From Delphinapterus leucas (taxonomy: Eukaryota > Chordata > Mammalia > Artiodactyla > Monodontidae), in contig NW_022098024.1 of NCBI RefSeq assembly GCF_002288925.2, forward strand, positions 844,797 to 908,796: 64,000 bases of DNA, in the 5' to 3' direction. The notes beneath the pieces were generated by a model, which was not told where the DNA came from, ran no database searches, and worked only from the letters and a program-made list of their open reading frames with translations. The stretch's first letter is position 1. Each line of letters starts with the position of its first letter. This document shows positions 33,721 to 46,105 of the stretch, one piece after another. Made by a program: the position numbers and the translations under genes.

Positions 33721-36682
33721 ACCAGTGAATTTTCCAGTAAAGGAATTTAGAAAAAGCATGTTTACATTGAGGATTAGCTGATCTGAAACGCTAGTCTCAG
33801 AAATGTTGAAAAAAAATTTAAATAATGAATCAGAAACTTAATATTCTTTAAGAAAGAAAACCCAAAGAGGTAAGGAAAGATCTATAACACTCAAGTACAA
33901 ATATAGTCTTATACTTCAGTTGGGAAAGAACTGCATTAATCCGTGGTTTATCTTGCAAAAATCTTATTCAGTTAAAGTTTGAGAGCACAAGCTCAAGCCG
34001 CTCACTCCAGCAGTATTTATTTAGCATATCCATTGAGTTTCTTTCACGCTTTTCCTATGAAAACCTCAAGGTACAGTTCAAAGATCCTTTCTCTTTTTCT
34101 TGAAGAAAAAAGTATGCCTCAAACATTATAATGAAGAGAAAGGACCAGGAGAATAGCAAACTAAGGAATATAGGAAAATGGCCAAGGGGGTTAGAAGAGG
34201 TCATTTTGATTGAGAAGGATACATTCCAGTGACATGACAGATAATGCAATTTATCTCTTTTACATACAATTTAACATCATGGCCACACATTAATTGGGGG
34301 GTCTTAGTTTCAATTTGTACTGTGTCCCTATGCTATCTTTAATCATCCCTCCTATTTTTTTTTTTCTTTTTCTCTTTCCTTTTCTTTCTCTTCCTTAATT
34401 CTCTCTCCGCAGGGCCAACCAATTGTTACCTGTTTTAAAGGTATGAGATTGCCTTCATGATATATTTGATTTTTATAACTCCAAGGTAAACTAACTGGTG
34501 CCTGGACCTGCAAACTAAGGGATACACTTTTAAAGTCTATAATCTGTTTTCTAGCATTTTAAATATTCTTTAGTTACTTAATAGAGTGTGAATGAATCTC
34601 AGATCTTTCTGTGAGAGCAAGTTTGAGCAGAGAAATTCCAGTCATATGCCAGCATCATCTCAAATTCTTGGACTACTATTCACTCTGAGACAGAAGCAGC
34701 CAAATAGGAATAAGCATGTTGGTCATTCCCCAAATCAGGACCCAGTTCTTTGCTTGAAAGACTGACTTTGACATGTCTGGGAAGGACTGATTCATCCTGA
34801 CATCTCTGGAGATCTTGCTGTTAAAAATTGATAAAATACAGTTGCATTTTACAAACTTACATAATATTCAGCTTCTGTATCAAGTACAGAATGACACGGT
34901 ATGGTTGAACTTGACCACAAGATAAATTACACTTCTGGTTTAATGTTCCTATGACTCTTTGGGTGTTGTTGATATGTGTTAGCTATTCTAAAAGACTCTA
35001 ATGAGTCCAGTTTAAATAAGTAAGTTGCTATTGAAATGTCAATAGGCAAAATGGTGTAGAGTTATTATTTATTCATCATTTAGATTTAACTGTGTCATTT
35101 CTCTATAAACTTTATTTTAGAAAAATAAGTGCACTACTTTTCCTTATGTTTCCGTTAATATCACCACTAAGTTGATAAGAGATCTCTGCACATGACAACC
35201 AGTAAATGTCCCAGGACATTATCCCAAAGCCATGATGTGTCATTGATGCCCCTGTCATGTGCAAGTCATCTTGCAGATAGATGTTCAAGTGGCTTCAGCA
35301 ACTTAATGATTGCATTATATGCCATTCTCCTCTTGAGAAATGTGAATCTCATAATAAATATTTCCCATAACTCAGGAAGACATGCACACAAATTTAGCTA
35401 CAATTCTCTGTGGCCCACAAATAAATAATGATGGTGGAGCCTAGCAAACCGCCTGGTACATAATAGACATTTTATTGCTAAGCAAATTCATGACATTTTT
35501 GGTAAATATTCACAAATATTTGTTGACAAGCAAATGCATGAACTTTCACATCCTCCCTGAATTTTCTTGGAGTGTGCATACACTTTCAAATAAGACTAAA
35601 AACTGCAATCAGAACTTAGATCAGTTCAGTAAGGAACTGGTCTTGGGCCCTATTTAATATCAATATTATGTTACCCTGTCTGGAAGTCACTGCTGGAGGA
35701 AACAGATGTCTTACTGTACCATTTGATAGAATCTCACTTTTTCAGAAGAAACTGCAGACTCATGAGAAAAGTTGAGCACTTTTGTGGGGTTTTCTCCAGC
35801 TATGCCATCACTGAGGCTGGAATGGAACTGCTTTTCCAGAGTACATCATTAGCAGCCTCATCCAGCCCTCCATATCTCACGCCTCCACAGTGCTCAGCTG
35901 TTGTTCCCACCTGGCATAAGAAATGCAACTCAAGGAAAGAAACAGCAGAAGGGAAATAAAACAAGAACAAGGAGCTGGGATTGAAGCCAGATGAGGTAAA
36001 ATGAGCATAGGGTCTGGGAAAAATAGAATCTAAATTCAAATTTACCCATTGCCTCAACCCATCTCTGAGAGTACTGGCCCCATCTCTTTCATCATTCTCC
36101 TGCCTCTCAAAAGGTTTCTAGGATGGAGGAAAATAGAGAAAAGGAGAGATGATGTGAGTGCTGCAGAAATATCAATTAGGCCAACTTCTGAGGTAAGAAG
36201 AAACTCACTTAACACCAGGAAGAGGTTTTGAAAAGGTGAAAATGCTTCCTTCCCTGGAATAGACCTTGACAGCAATCCTGTCAATTTCCCCTTTGCTGAG
36301 TGAAGGAATCTTTGAGATAGAATTTCAGAGTTTAAAGTGGATGAGAAAATATAGGAGCTTTCTGATCTCAAGCCTCATTGTTACAAAGCTTTAAGTGTCC
36401 AACATCCTCTAAGGTTTATGTGACTCTGGAACTTATATATTTAATTATTTAGAGCTAGATGGACTAGCCTGAGCCAAGCAAAGCAGAAGCTAGATCCAGT
36501 TAGCATAAGCTTTGCTCCTGATGTATAAGGAGAAAGGAGAAAAAGTATTTGCCATTGAGATACACCAGTGCAGGTCAAAAGTGAGCAAAAGAGATGAAGA
36601 TTTAGGACAGACTCATTTTGTGACTACCATTTGTAGTAGAAATTATCATTATCCAGATTTGTGGTAATAGTTTTATGGGAAA
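33721..36682. other. No gene recognised in 3 kb
   Basis: No repeat is recognised with confidence here. A pyrimidine tract at 34355-34410 precedes a possible microexon (34413-34440). Frames of up to 105 aa near 35723-36371 overlap on opposite strands and lack domains. Confidence 0.45.
34413..34440 (+). other. Candidate microexon (weak)
   Basis: A long uninterrupted pyrimidine-rich tract runs into ctctctccgcag at 34401-34412. The 28 bp that follow end in AAAG, directly before gtatgag at 34441, an acceptable donor. Branch point and coding frame cannot be judged from so short a piece, and chance pairs like this are common. Confidence 0.15.
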
Positions 36683-36791
36683 TTATCTATCTATCTATTT
36701 TTCTCTACATATATAACATGTAGAGAATATATACATTCAATAAAGCTGTATATATACTATATATACATATACATACTATATATATATATAT
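36683..36791. repeat. (TATC)n and TA-rich microsatellites
   Basis: TATC repeats at 36683-36699, then broken alternating TA from 36726 to 36791. Confidence 0.85.
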
Positions 36792-36834
36792 TCAAAACAG
36801 TTCATAATTGGACACTGTAACATAAGTATGTATT

Positions 36835-37047
36835 CTTTTCTTTTTTTTTTTTTTTCGGTACGCGGGCCTCTCACTGCTGTGGCCTCTCCTGTTGCGGAGC
36901 ACAGGCTCTGGACGCGCAGGCTCAGCGGCCATGGCTCAGGGACCCAGCCGCTCCGCGGCATGTGGGATCTTCCCAGACCAGGGCACGAACCCGTGTCCCC
37001 TGCATCAGCAGGCGGACTCTCAACCACTGCGCCACCAGGGAAGCCCG
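36835..37047 (-). mobile_element. CHR-type tRNA-derived SINE (cetacean)
   Basis: T run at the left edge (A tail), then cggtacgcgggcctctcact, ending ccaccagggaagccc. The target duplication taagtatgtatt at 36823-36834 pairs with taagtgtgtatt at 37048-37059, one mismatch. Several 65-85 aa frames over it are repeat translations. Confidence 0.93.
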
Positions 37048-37194
37048 TAAGTGTGTATTATTAACACAATTTATATATATAGCAAAATGAGAAAAAAAGC
37101 ATATCTGTACACTAGAATGAAACATTTATTAAATAAATATTATTATTTAATAATATATGACATTTTCATTTCTAGGTTCATGTTCTTTTTCTCT

Positions 37195-38760
37195 AGTTAT
37201 AATTTTGATAATGGCATCTAAATTAATTACACTATGATCAGAGGACATTGTATGCAGAATAATTGTTTATTGGCTATAACGTTCAATTTTTGCTTGAGAA
37301 GTAAACTACTGAATGTAGGGCCCAGTATATGCCTATTATTTCTGCTACTACATCCTTACAATGATATATCAATTGCTCAAAGAAAAGTGTTAAGTTTTTT
37401 GAAGCTGAGGAAAGCTTTATATTTTTCTTATAAGTTATGCAGTATTTTCCCTTATATATTTGGATGTTAAATCACTGGCTGCTTATGAGATTTGCATTTT
37501 AAATTTCAAATTAAACCTCTTAGGATCCAACAAGATTTTTTTGTCTTAAAGTTTATTTTCTCTGATATTAATATAGTCATCTCATTTATTTTATCTATTA
37601 ATTGCCTTCTTCCTATTTTTCCATCTTTTAAAATTTTTCATATTCTTTTATCCCTATGTTTTAAGTGTGGATATAATAACTATAAGCCTAGATTTAAAAA
37701 TCTAATCCGAGAATCTCTGTCTTTTAACTGATTAGTTTCTTATTAATATATAATATAATATAATAATACCGATTAACTTAATACTTGTGATTGTAGATAT
37801 ATTTAGATTTATTCACATTGTCATATTTTATTCTGTTTTAAGTTTTGTGCTTTTTATCTTTATTTATTTTACATTTTTATAATATAAAATTTATATATTA
37901 TTTTATATTTTATATATACTTTTCTGCTTTCTGCTTTATACTGAATTGAATTTTTTAATTAAATTTTTCCCATTTTATACATTTTGAAGTTATGCACGTT
38001 TATTTTTATTTACTATTTTATTTATTTCTTTAGTTATTAAAATGAGAGCATGGATATTTGATTTAACAAAGTCTAAATGTATTCAATTTTGTGATCCTGC
38101 TTCCAAATAATATGAGGATTTTGAACATCTAAATTTCAATCTTCTTATTCCCTTCATACATGCTATTTTTGTTCAACATTTCAGGTTTTTATAAGTTGCA
38201 AAATCCTAAATTCAAATATACTGCTAGAGTGTTGTACAGTCAATACCTAACTTCTCAGGTCATTTTCTTTTCGTTTTATTCTCCAATCATATTTTAGCTT
38301 GAAGATACAATTCTAGGTTGAGAGTTATTTTCTCTCAGCAATTGGAAAATATTATTTTACTTTCTGGTTTAAAATTTTTCACTTGATGAATGTGTATCAG
38401 CTTAATAGTTGCTGCTTTATATATAATCAGTCTTTTTCTCCCTTCATATAAGAGTTTTTCTTTGTCTTTTGGTTTTGAACATTTCTTACAATAAATCTTT
38501 GGTAGATTATTTTTATTTTCCTTACTTTAGATTTCATTATGATTCCTAAATTGGAAGATACAGGACTTTTATGAATTCTTAAAAATTTTCTTCTAATTTT
38601 TCTCTCTCTTTTTAAAATATTGCCTCTCCCACATTCATTCATTTTATTCTATGCATATCTATGTTTGATGCACGTTAGATCTTCTCATGTTATCCTTCTT
38701 GTCTCATAACCTTTCTTTGTATTTTCTATTGTTATTCCTTGGAAAACCCTAATTGAGTTT
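37195..38760 (-). mobile_element. Old L1, EN domain through ORF1 region
   Basis: The order on the minus strand follows L1 from ORF1 into the ORF2 endonuclease. Words such as ctatgatcagaggacattgt (endonuclease part), gaatctctgtcttttaactg (ORF2 start) and gatacaattctaggttgaga (ORF1) occur in the antisense order seen at 19860-21200 of the young L1, with strong divergence. Very AT-rich, no coding capacity. Confidence 0.65.
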
Positions 38761-38984
38761 ATGTATTTAATTATGGATTTCAGGAGCTTTTGACCTTGAA
38801 TGGGGAGAAATCAGGAACTGGGAAAAATCTTGAAACAAATGTCAAAATTCATTTACACAAACTGAGAACTTTGCCTTCAGACACAGCCAAGAAGACAGAG
38901 AGAGTAAACTTACCTTAATGACCAACCAGTGTAATTAATAGATAACACACATTTTATTTGGTAGTGGGTGCACAAAGAAAGGAG

Positions 38985-39170
38985 TATTTACAAGGTGAGT
39001 GGCTTTGGGTACATTACTTAATCTTTCTCCACAATAACTTCCTTTTCTGTGAAAATGGTCATGATATTAACTGCATGGTGCTTTGTGAAGATGGCATTAA
39101 GATAATACTTTTAAAGCAGTGAGTATGGTACCTGGCACAATGAAAACATCAATAACTAGGATTAAATTTT
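38985..39170 (+). repeat. MIR SINE relic
   Basis: Sense order: ttgggtacattacttaatct, gaaaatggtcatgatattaa, gagtatggtacctggcacaa. Confidence 0.65.
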
Positions 39171-39309
39171 GGGTTATAGTAATAAAAATAATAGTGGAAA
39201 ATCTACCTGGAGAAAGGATTCACATGAGAAAAATTAGTAGGATTTCCCTAGAAGAACAGGAGAGACAGGGGGAGAATACCATTCTAAAGGAGGGAACTGG
39301 TAGCACACA

Positions 39310-39640
39310 GAGTTTATATTTATTGAGCACTTATTATGTACCAGACACCATACAAGAGGTCAGTAAACCAGAGAATCTGAGTCATATCCGAGCTAGGCCT
39401 GCTAGCTATCTGTTTTTGTAAACAGTGCTTTATTGGAACACAGCCATAATCATTTGTTTACATATTGCTGATGGCTTCCTTTACATGGCAATGGCAGAGT
39501 TCAGTAGTTGCAACAAAGACCTTAGGCCCTTATCATACACTAAAATGTTTATTATGTAGTAAAAGTTTGCCAACTCCTGGACTATACAAAGGACAATGAG
39601 CTAAGCAGTTAATTGCCTCATTTAATTATCACAGTATTTA
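39310..39640 (-). repeat. MIR relic split by a DNA transposon
   Basis: The left half (tattgagcacttattatgta, ccagacaccatacaa) stops at 39355 and resumes after 39589 (gagctaagcagttaattgcc, tcatttaattatcaca), which restores inverted MIR order. Confidence 0.7.
39356..39581 (-). mobile_element. hAT-type DNA transposon nested in MIR
   Basis: It carries tgtttttgtaaacagtgctt, attggaacacagccataatc and agtttgccaactcctg, the order of a common mammalian non-autonomous hAT element. The 8-bp target duplication ccatacaa (39348-39355) pairs with ctatacaa (39582-39589), one mismatch. Family name not assigned. Confidence 0.75.
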
Positions 39641-39714
39641 GCACCAAGGGGAAATAAAAGAGTGTGGTCAGTTAAGGCGATGCAATAACTTGAAATTGAC
39701 ACCAAATATATTTT

Positions 39715-40430
39715 CAGGCTGGGTGGGGAGTGTGTGGTGAAGGATAGGAGTTGAGGAGATGTAGGGAGGCAAAATTTACCACCTCAAATTGTGTCTCTTT
39801 GGCACAGGATTTATTCAGGCTGATTATTTTTCAAGCCCCAAAGACTCAGGATGAGCCTTTGACCTTCCTCCAACTGCCTAAAATAATGTAGATGGAGAAC
39901 ATGTCCCCGAAGGGAGCTATGACTGTAGAGAGCTCTAGTATGAACTAGGTGTGTAGACAGGGAGGAACCTAGCAAACTCTGTGTGTTAAAGTTCCTCCCT
40001 GTGTCTCATTGTCTCTGACTGGCCCAACAAACATTTGTTTACCAAACCTTTGTTTTTCCATCTCCATGTAAATTGCCTTCCTCCCCTTTGAAGTCCCAAA
40101 CCATTACCTGCCAACATCCTCTTTTATCTTTAGCTGATGATGGTGTTTAAGGTGAGGGCTTTGGCCATTTTGGCCAAAACAACAACACAAAACAAACAAA
40201 CAAAAAAACACACACAAAAACTTAGTTTGGTGAGTTACTTAGTTTTCCTGGTCTCTCGTATTTGGTGAGTTATTTAGTTTTCCTGGGTCTCTCCCATGTA
40301 TACACATTGTTAAACTTTTGTTGGATTTTCTCCTGTTAATCTGGCTCATGCCAATTTAATTCTTAGACCAGCCAGAAGAATCTAGAAGTGTAGAGGAAAA
40401 TTTCTTCCTCCTCCACAGCAAGAAAGGCAA
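39715..40430 (+). mobile_element. ERVL-type LTR (MLT2-like)
   Basis: Family order: tctctttggcacaggattta, tccctgtgtctcattgtctc, tgactggcccaacaaac, tccatctccatgtaaattgc, ggccattttggccaaaac, ggattttctcctgttaatct, agaccagccagaagaatc and a tttcttcctcctccaca end. It is an old LTR with no retained internal region. An (AAAC)-rich patch (40176-40222) and a 36-bp tandem duplication (40224-40296) sit inside it. Confidence 0.7.
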
Positions 40431-41380
40431 ATTACAGCCAGCTCTTAAATATCTTATTCAAAAACATTTGAAAATAATGGCAATAAAAGTGAGAGATTAG
40501 CTGGATAAAATTGAGTATAAGTTTCCAAAAATAGATGCACAGCTACCTGCTTCGATAGCAAAGAACAGCCCCTTATCTGCTACTTATTTCTCATCATAAA
40601 TTAGTTGCTGTTTGTGTATCACACCTTTTACTCTGCTTAGTCAATATGTCTGTCATTCCTAAGTACTTTGCTACAAAAAGACTTCCTCATCTTTTCCATT
40701 GCTTTCCTCAACACCCATTCCTTACTTCCCACCCATCATCAGGATTTCTGTTTGTGAATTTTTTTTTCTTTATATTACATCTTATCTGAGCTGCTTCATT
40801 TTCAAACAGCTACATCCTACACAAACTCTGACTCTGGTTCTGATCTATCTTGCCAAGATTTTTCTGAGCTTGTGAGTCAGTGTTTAAAATAACTTACAAG
40901 AATTGGGCTGTAATAACCTTAGGGTATTTCACTCTCAAGAGACCGTTGCTATTGCCATTTCCTGAGGTGGAAGATGTACCTAACTCATGAACATCAACAG
41001 CTCTAATTCCCCAGAGAAAAGCTGTTTGCACTGAGGTTTATTTTCAAGAAGGTTGTAATGAGCCTACCTCAAGGAACTCCCAGAACACAATGTTTAGCAT
41101 AACTGTGGAATTCACATGAATGAAATGAAATGAGTATTTGAGATATATGGATTATGCAGATTTACAGGAAGGAAAAAACAAGATGGCCGACCTGGTTAGA
41201 AAAGGCTTTTCAAATGGGAGAAGTTAATATATAAACTGGAACTGTAAAATTGCATTATAATCAAGTTACAACTGTAAGGATAACAATATACCTGAGACTG
41301 GATAACCTCCAGGACTAATCAAGAATGGTGGGCATTATATTCTATCAGAGTAATTCAATTAATGTTTAGTCCTTCCATTC
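40431..41380. other. No gene seen
   Basis: Unassigned DNA. A YY1-like word caagatggccgac occurs near 41183, isolated from any CpG island. Confidence 0.5.
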
Positions 41381-41423
41381 CATTTATTCATTTATTCATT
41401 TATTCATTCATTATTTTATTCAT
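41381..41423. repeat. (ATTC/ATTT)n microsatellite
   Basis: Tetranucleotide repeat catt/tatt with interruptions. A separate TA tract lies at 41526-41560. Confidence 0.85.
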
Positions 41424-41599
41424 CCAGCTTCCATTCAACAATCAATCCAAGTGCTGTGTAAATCAACAGAGATTTTAGGGATAAAGAATTTGTGGAATTC
41501 AAAGCTCAGTGTAGCCAAAAAGCTTATATATATATGTATATATATACATATATATATATGGTAACTGCATAGTCATTTACCAAACATCTTGTTGTGTTA

Positions 41600-41735
41600 G
41601 TTGCCATTCTTACAACGTAGCAAATTTGGTATTCATATAACCACAGAAGTTCGTAGAGTTTAATCAAATTGCTCAAGGACTCACAGCTTGTAAGTCTCAG
41701 AGCTGGTAATTTAACCCAAGGTTGTCTGTCTCTAG
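41600..41735 (-). repeat. MIR SINE relic
   Basis: Inverted order: caaattgctcaaggactcac, agcttgtaagtctcagagct, ttaacccaaggttgtctg. Confidence 0.65.
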
Positions 41736-42485
41736 AAAGAATTGTATATTCTTTTCCCCATGTCATGTTGCCTCTCTGGGAGGTGTGAAAATTGCAACGG
41801 CAGAAACATATTCAAGGAAACGAGTTAGCCTAGGGGAAGAAGAGACCAGCAATAGGTGTTATGAGTCAGTGGTTTTTAGGAACATGTTATACTTAGCATG
41901 CTCCTTCAAGAGCTCCTAGTTCTGTTGGAGAGAAAAACACCTCGTGTATGAATTAATTAAAGAATGAACCTTTCTTTCATTATAAGATCTTTTGTAGCTG
42001 ACATCTAGAATTAGGAGCTCTTCAAGCAAATGCTCATTCCACTGGTTTTTAGGCCCTGTTTTTCTTTTCTTTTTTCTTTTTTTTTAAGTTAATACTAAAT
42101 CTGACCAGAGAAGTCTCTTGCCCAATTCCCTCTTATCTTATATCAGGGTTCATATGGAATAACTGAATTTGCCTATATTAAATTGAAAGTGCCCAGGGTG
42201 ATTTATATCTGAATCATTTCCAATATGAATTCCAGGCAAGCACTAGGATTTCCTCTTGTTCTCTTCAAGTTCTGCCAAACAAGTAGCAAAAGACTGCTGA
42301 GAATAAGTTTAGAATCGAAATGAATCAAAATTAGGGACTTAGGTGTATGCTGGCATTTTTCTTTGTGAGCTGAAGCCGTGACTAATGAAATACACTGTAT
42401 GTTGCAATAAAAATTTTTAATGTTAGTTTCATTCTTAGAGACGATGACGTGTCTCATTTTTTGAGAGCCCCTGCAACAGTCTGAA
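41736..42485. other. No gene seen
   Basis: Unassigned DNA with a T/C patch at 42058-42085. A 98-aa minus frame (42203-42499) has no recognisable domain and runs into MER5A. Confidence 0.5.
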
Positions 42486-42635
42486 CCAATGCATCTCAAA
42501 GTTTAATGTACATACACATCACCTGGAAATCTTGAAAAATACTGATACAGACTCAACAGGTCTGGAATGGGATCTAAGATTCTGCATTTCTAACCAGCGC
42601 TCAGGTGATTCTCATGCTACTGATCAGTAGAGCTC
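42486..42635 (+). mobile_element. MER5A hAT-Charlie relic
   Basis: Order agrees with MER5A: tctcaaagtttaatgtacat, catcacctggaaatctt, acaggtctggaatgggatct, tctgcatttctaacc, caggtgattctcatgctact. The terminal repeats are decayed. Confidence 0.8.
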
Positions 42636-44366
42636 ATTCATCCAGCAAGAGATGAGGGTGTTGGAATGACAAGACATGAATGTAAATTGTACCTTGTTTT
42701 CTAGCCATCTCATTTCCTTGTTGTCTTGGGATATGTATTAGGGTTTTCCAAAGATACAGAATTAATAAGGGTGCAGTGAAGGACTACGAAGCTGATTAAG
42801 AAATACTCTGGATTCTCTGTAGTGCTTTCCCACTATCTGTGGTAAGGACCAATTTTTCCTCCACTCCCTCTCAGATCAATAGTTTATAAAATACAATAAA
42901 AATGAATTATTAGAAAAAAAACACAACAAAGAGTTTAAAATACAAGTATTTAAAAACTTTGAGATTCAAGTGAGGTAAAATTTCTGTTACATTCATATAG
43001 GAGTTCCTAGGGTTAACTTTCAATTTCTATGCCTATCTCCTCACCAACTCTCCGCCCCAATACACAGGACGCACTTTGAGCAGCATGGCTCACCACGGGA
43101 TGGTACGTGATGGGGCACAAAGCTCTGCGCGTCATAAACACTCACTAACAGCCTGCTAACTGCTCACTGAAGATTCTGGGTCTTTCTCATATGAGTCATA
43201 GTGAAATGTTATTTCAGATTCTGTATTTCCTTCCTGTATAGATTCCTCCAGTTTGCTCCCTCTGGACTTTTGCTTAAAAAAATGCATCTAAACAGCCTCA
43301 CTGTTACTGATTTCAGGAAGAAACGTTAGGGGTGGTGTGTTTGAAGTGGCTACAGTAAAAGGACAATTATTTTAATAGGATTTGACAGCTTCAGAGAAGG
43401 GTTGGCTGATGATGACTGAGTTAGGAAGTTGTTTGTTGGTTTGTTTTCCCCAATCATGAATTGAGGTACATATATTTAAGTGACACAGTGACACAGAAGC
43501 AGGAATGCAATGATTTCAATGACTCTGTGAGGTCACTGAAATATTGTCAAAATAATTAATCATAAGAGAACATGTGCCCTGCTTTCCAATATTGGACGAA
43601 TGAAAGACAAAAGCATATAGCTAGTGCAATATGGGTGAAAGATGAGAGCACATTTTAATCCAGATTGGACAGGAGAGATTAAAATGCCATTGTTGATGGT
43701 ATTACCTTATCCATTGTAAGAGACGTGTAAGACGGGTGAAGAAATTGGATGTGCCTCATAACACAACACAGATATTGTACTCAAACCCATATCAAAATCA
43801 GAAGGACTAGTGAATAAGAGCATTAGATTGAAGACAGTTCACAAGAAGTCATGTTTAAAAAATGTGTTAAATAGAAAATGTGTAACACACCTGCTGATTT
43901 GGACTTCTGCCTCCAAAGTGCCTGACCTACTCCATGTGCCAGCATATGGAACTTTTTTATTATGGGCACATTCTCCCGAGCTGAAATGAAGTCTGAAATA
44001 CTTGGCTTCTTAAAAACGTTAATTACTGTGCGATTGGCTCTTTTTAACTGACCCACCTGCAGTATTAATACAGTGTGGGAATAAAGAAACTGTTATTCCC
44101 TTCTGCAGCAGAGTTTTTGTCCAAAGGGGTAATTGGAACTTATTAGAGATTGTTGTTGTTTTTTTTTTTCACAATACTCTGTTTCATTTTATCTCAAACT
44201 TTAAGAAAAGTGAATGTATCAAATTTTAGACAATTCAAATGATAGCCCTCTGGGTAGTTATGCTAAGTGGATTCCTCAGGTAATTATCCAACACGTGAAG
44301 CCCTAAGAAGTCATCAAGGTTTGTGGACTAGCTTTGGATATTCTGGTTTTATTTTAAAATGTGACC
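42636..44366. other. No gene seen
   Basis: Unassigned DNA with a small GC-richer patch near 43030-43140. A 77-aa minus frame (43823-44056) is unsupported. Confidence 0.5.
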
Positions 44367-44382
44367 TTTTTTTTTTTTTCAG

Positions 44383-44442
44383 ATTTCTTGGTCTTCCTGG
44401 GATCTTACATTGATGTCTACAAGTGTTGCCTTTCGAACAACC
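44383..44442 (+). other. Candidate 60-bp internal exon
   Basis: A run of T (from about 44367) leads to tttttttcag at 44373-44382. The next 60 bp are followed by gtaagtaaat at 44443, an almost ideal 5' splice site. Two of three plus frames are open through the piece, reading FLVFLGSYIDVYKCCLSNN in one and ISWSSWDLTLMSTSVAFRTT in another. The sequence is not in a repeat I recognise. No partner exon is identifiable, so this may be a lncRNA exon, an alternative exon or a chance pairing. Confidence 0.3.
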
Positions 44443-44799
44443 GTAAGTAAATCTCTTTGTTATTGTTTAGAAGTTAAATATTATCTATTTACTGTATTTA
44501 ATTCACTAGATAAAATTTAGTTAGCCAACTAATAGGGTTTTCCATTTCTCTTTAACATTCTTCTGTGGCCAAGTAAGGGATGCCTGAGCACCAAGACATG
44601 GACTGCAAAGTTGGGAGTATCTGTTTTCTCTAATACTTTTCCTTAAAAATACTTATTTTGGGTTCATAAGCTTTGTTAACTTATGAGATGAAACTTTTTG
44701 AATGAAATACACTTTTTAGAATGACCTATATGTTATCTATGTGTAGAAAATTATATATGCATATTCCTTGTCCTGAGTAAATGTCAAGGTTGAAAGTAT
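44443..44799. other. No gene seen
   Basis: AT-rich sequence downstream of the candidate donor site, unassigned. Confidence 0.5.
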
Positions 44800-45000
44800 T
44801 GGAGTCAAATTCTTGCTTCACTGTTCACCAGCCGTGAGACCTTAGAAATGCTGCTTAACATCTCTGACCTTTAGTTTTCTCATCTTCATAGTGGTTATAA
44901 TGAGTGAACTGACCTCACAGAAATTTCCTGAGCATCAAATGTGACAGTGCTTATTAAATTCTTAGCATGGATTCTGGAATATAATAAAGACTATGAATGA
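44800..45000 (+). repeat. MIR SINE relic
   Basis: Sense order: ttggagtcaaattcttgctt, cgtgagaccttagaaatgct, tttagttttctcatcttcat, gcatcaaatgtgacagtgct. Confidence 0.7.
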
Positions 45001-45929
45001 ACAGCCAGATGAAGAGATTCATAGGGCAAGGTCCAGAAGTGTCTTGAGAACAGGTGCTCTGTCCCTGTAGAGTTGGGGCATGGCACTCTCTCAGCATGTA
45101 GATGTGTTCACCGACCCAGAAGCTTTGCTTGGAGTACCTAGAAATCAGGATTGAGTAAGAGACCTAAGAGGACCAGATAGTGCAGGTCAGCAGTCTTTGC
45201 ACAGTCATCTCCTAAGACTGGGTTATTGGCAGCAACTAGAAATAATTGACCGTATAGCAGCTGAAAGTCCAAACAGAGGCACAGGGCAGTATGGCTAAAG
45301 TTTAAATGTCCAGAGAAACTTTGAATTTGGAAATTGAGGCTACAACAGAGCCAAGAGGTGTTGTGGTTTTTAATAACCAGAAATAAGCCTTAATCTGAGT
45401 GGAAGGGCATTTGTTCAATCAGGACCAGAGTAAGGTGATCCAAGTAGTTCAAGACCAAAGCAATAGAAAACTTAAAATGCCTACTTAACTTCCTTCTAGA
45501 TCAGGTTTTGTTTGGCAACTGCTCACCCTTTCATGATCCCTCTTGGGTTTGGACAGTGGTGGATTGGCTCTTGAAGGTATAGAAAAGGTCATTTTGTTGC
45601 TGTCAATCCAGACTAATTACAAGTTCTATCTATGGTAGCCCTAGAAATGCAGATCTGTGATTATACACTTAACAAACTGATGGAGGCTGGAACCTAATAA
45701 ATTATCTTTCTCCACATCCATCTCAAAACCAACTGACCAAGGAGACATGGATTGTTTTTATAAGCTGAGAGGTCCCTGTTGCCCTTCTTCATTGCAAATT
45801 ATGTATACCTTTCTCAAGCCTCTCTGAATGATGCTGATTTTTGGTACCTACTGGAAGTCAACATTGTTCCAAGCAGCAATTCTTAGAAATTAAGTGTAGA
45901 GGCTCTAGCCTATATTTCAAGAGCTTAAT
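45001..45929. other. No gene seen
   Basis: Unassigned DNA with no long frame. Confidence 0.5.
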
Positions 45930-46105
45930 CCAGGCTCCACAACCTACTAAGTCTGACCCTGAGCAAATTACATGACTGTGTTAATCTTCCTACATTTCAA
46001 CTGGGAATTGTAAGACTACCGGTATCAGATAACTGTTGTGAGAAGATGAAATGAGATAAGCACGTGAAGTGTTCCAAATATTGATTGCATCATTAGTATT
46101 ATGGG
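45930..46105 (+). repeat. MIR SINE relic
   Basis: Sense order: ctgaccctgagcaaattaca, tttcaactgggaattgtaag, gaagatgaaatgagataagc. Confidence 0.6.

Noticed and set aside
35797..35995. Possible exon between ttttctccag and gatgag-gtaaaa
   Set aside because: The acceptor and donor are only average and the piece is not clearly open in a conserved frame; too weak to list.
41183..41196. YY1-like caagatggccgac as a possible promoter
   Set aside because: Single isolated motif without CpG enrichment or other core promoter words.
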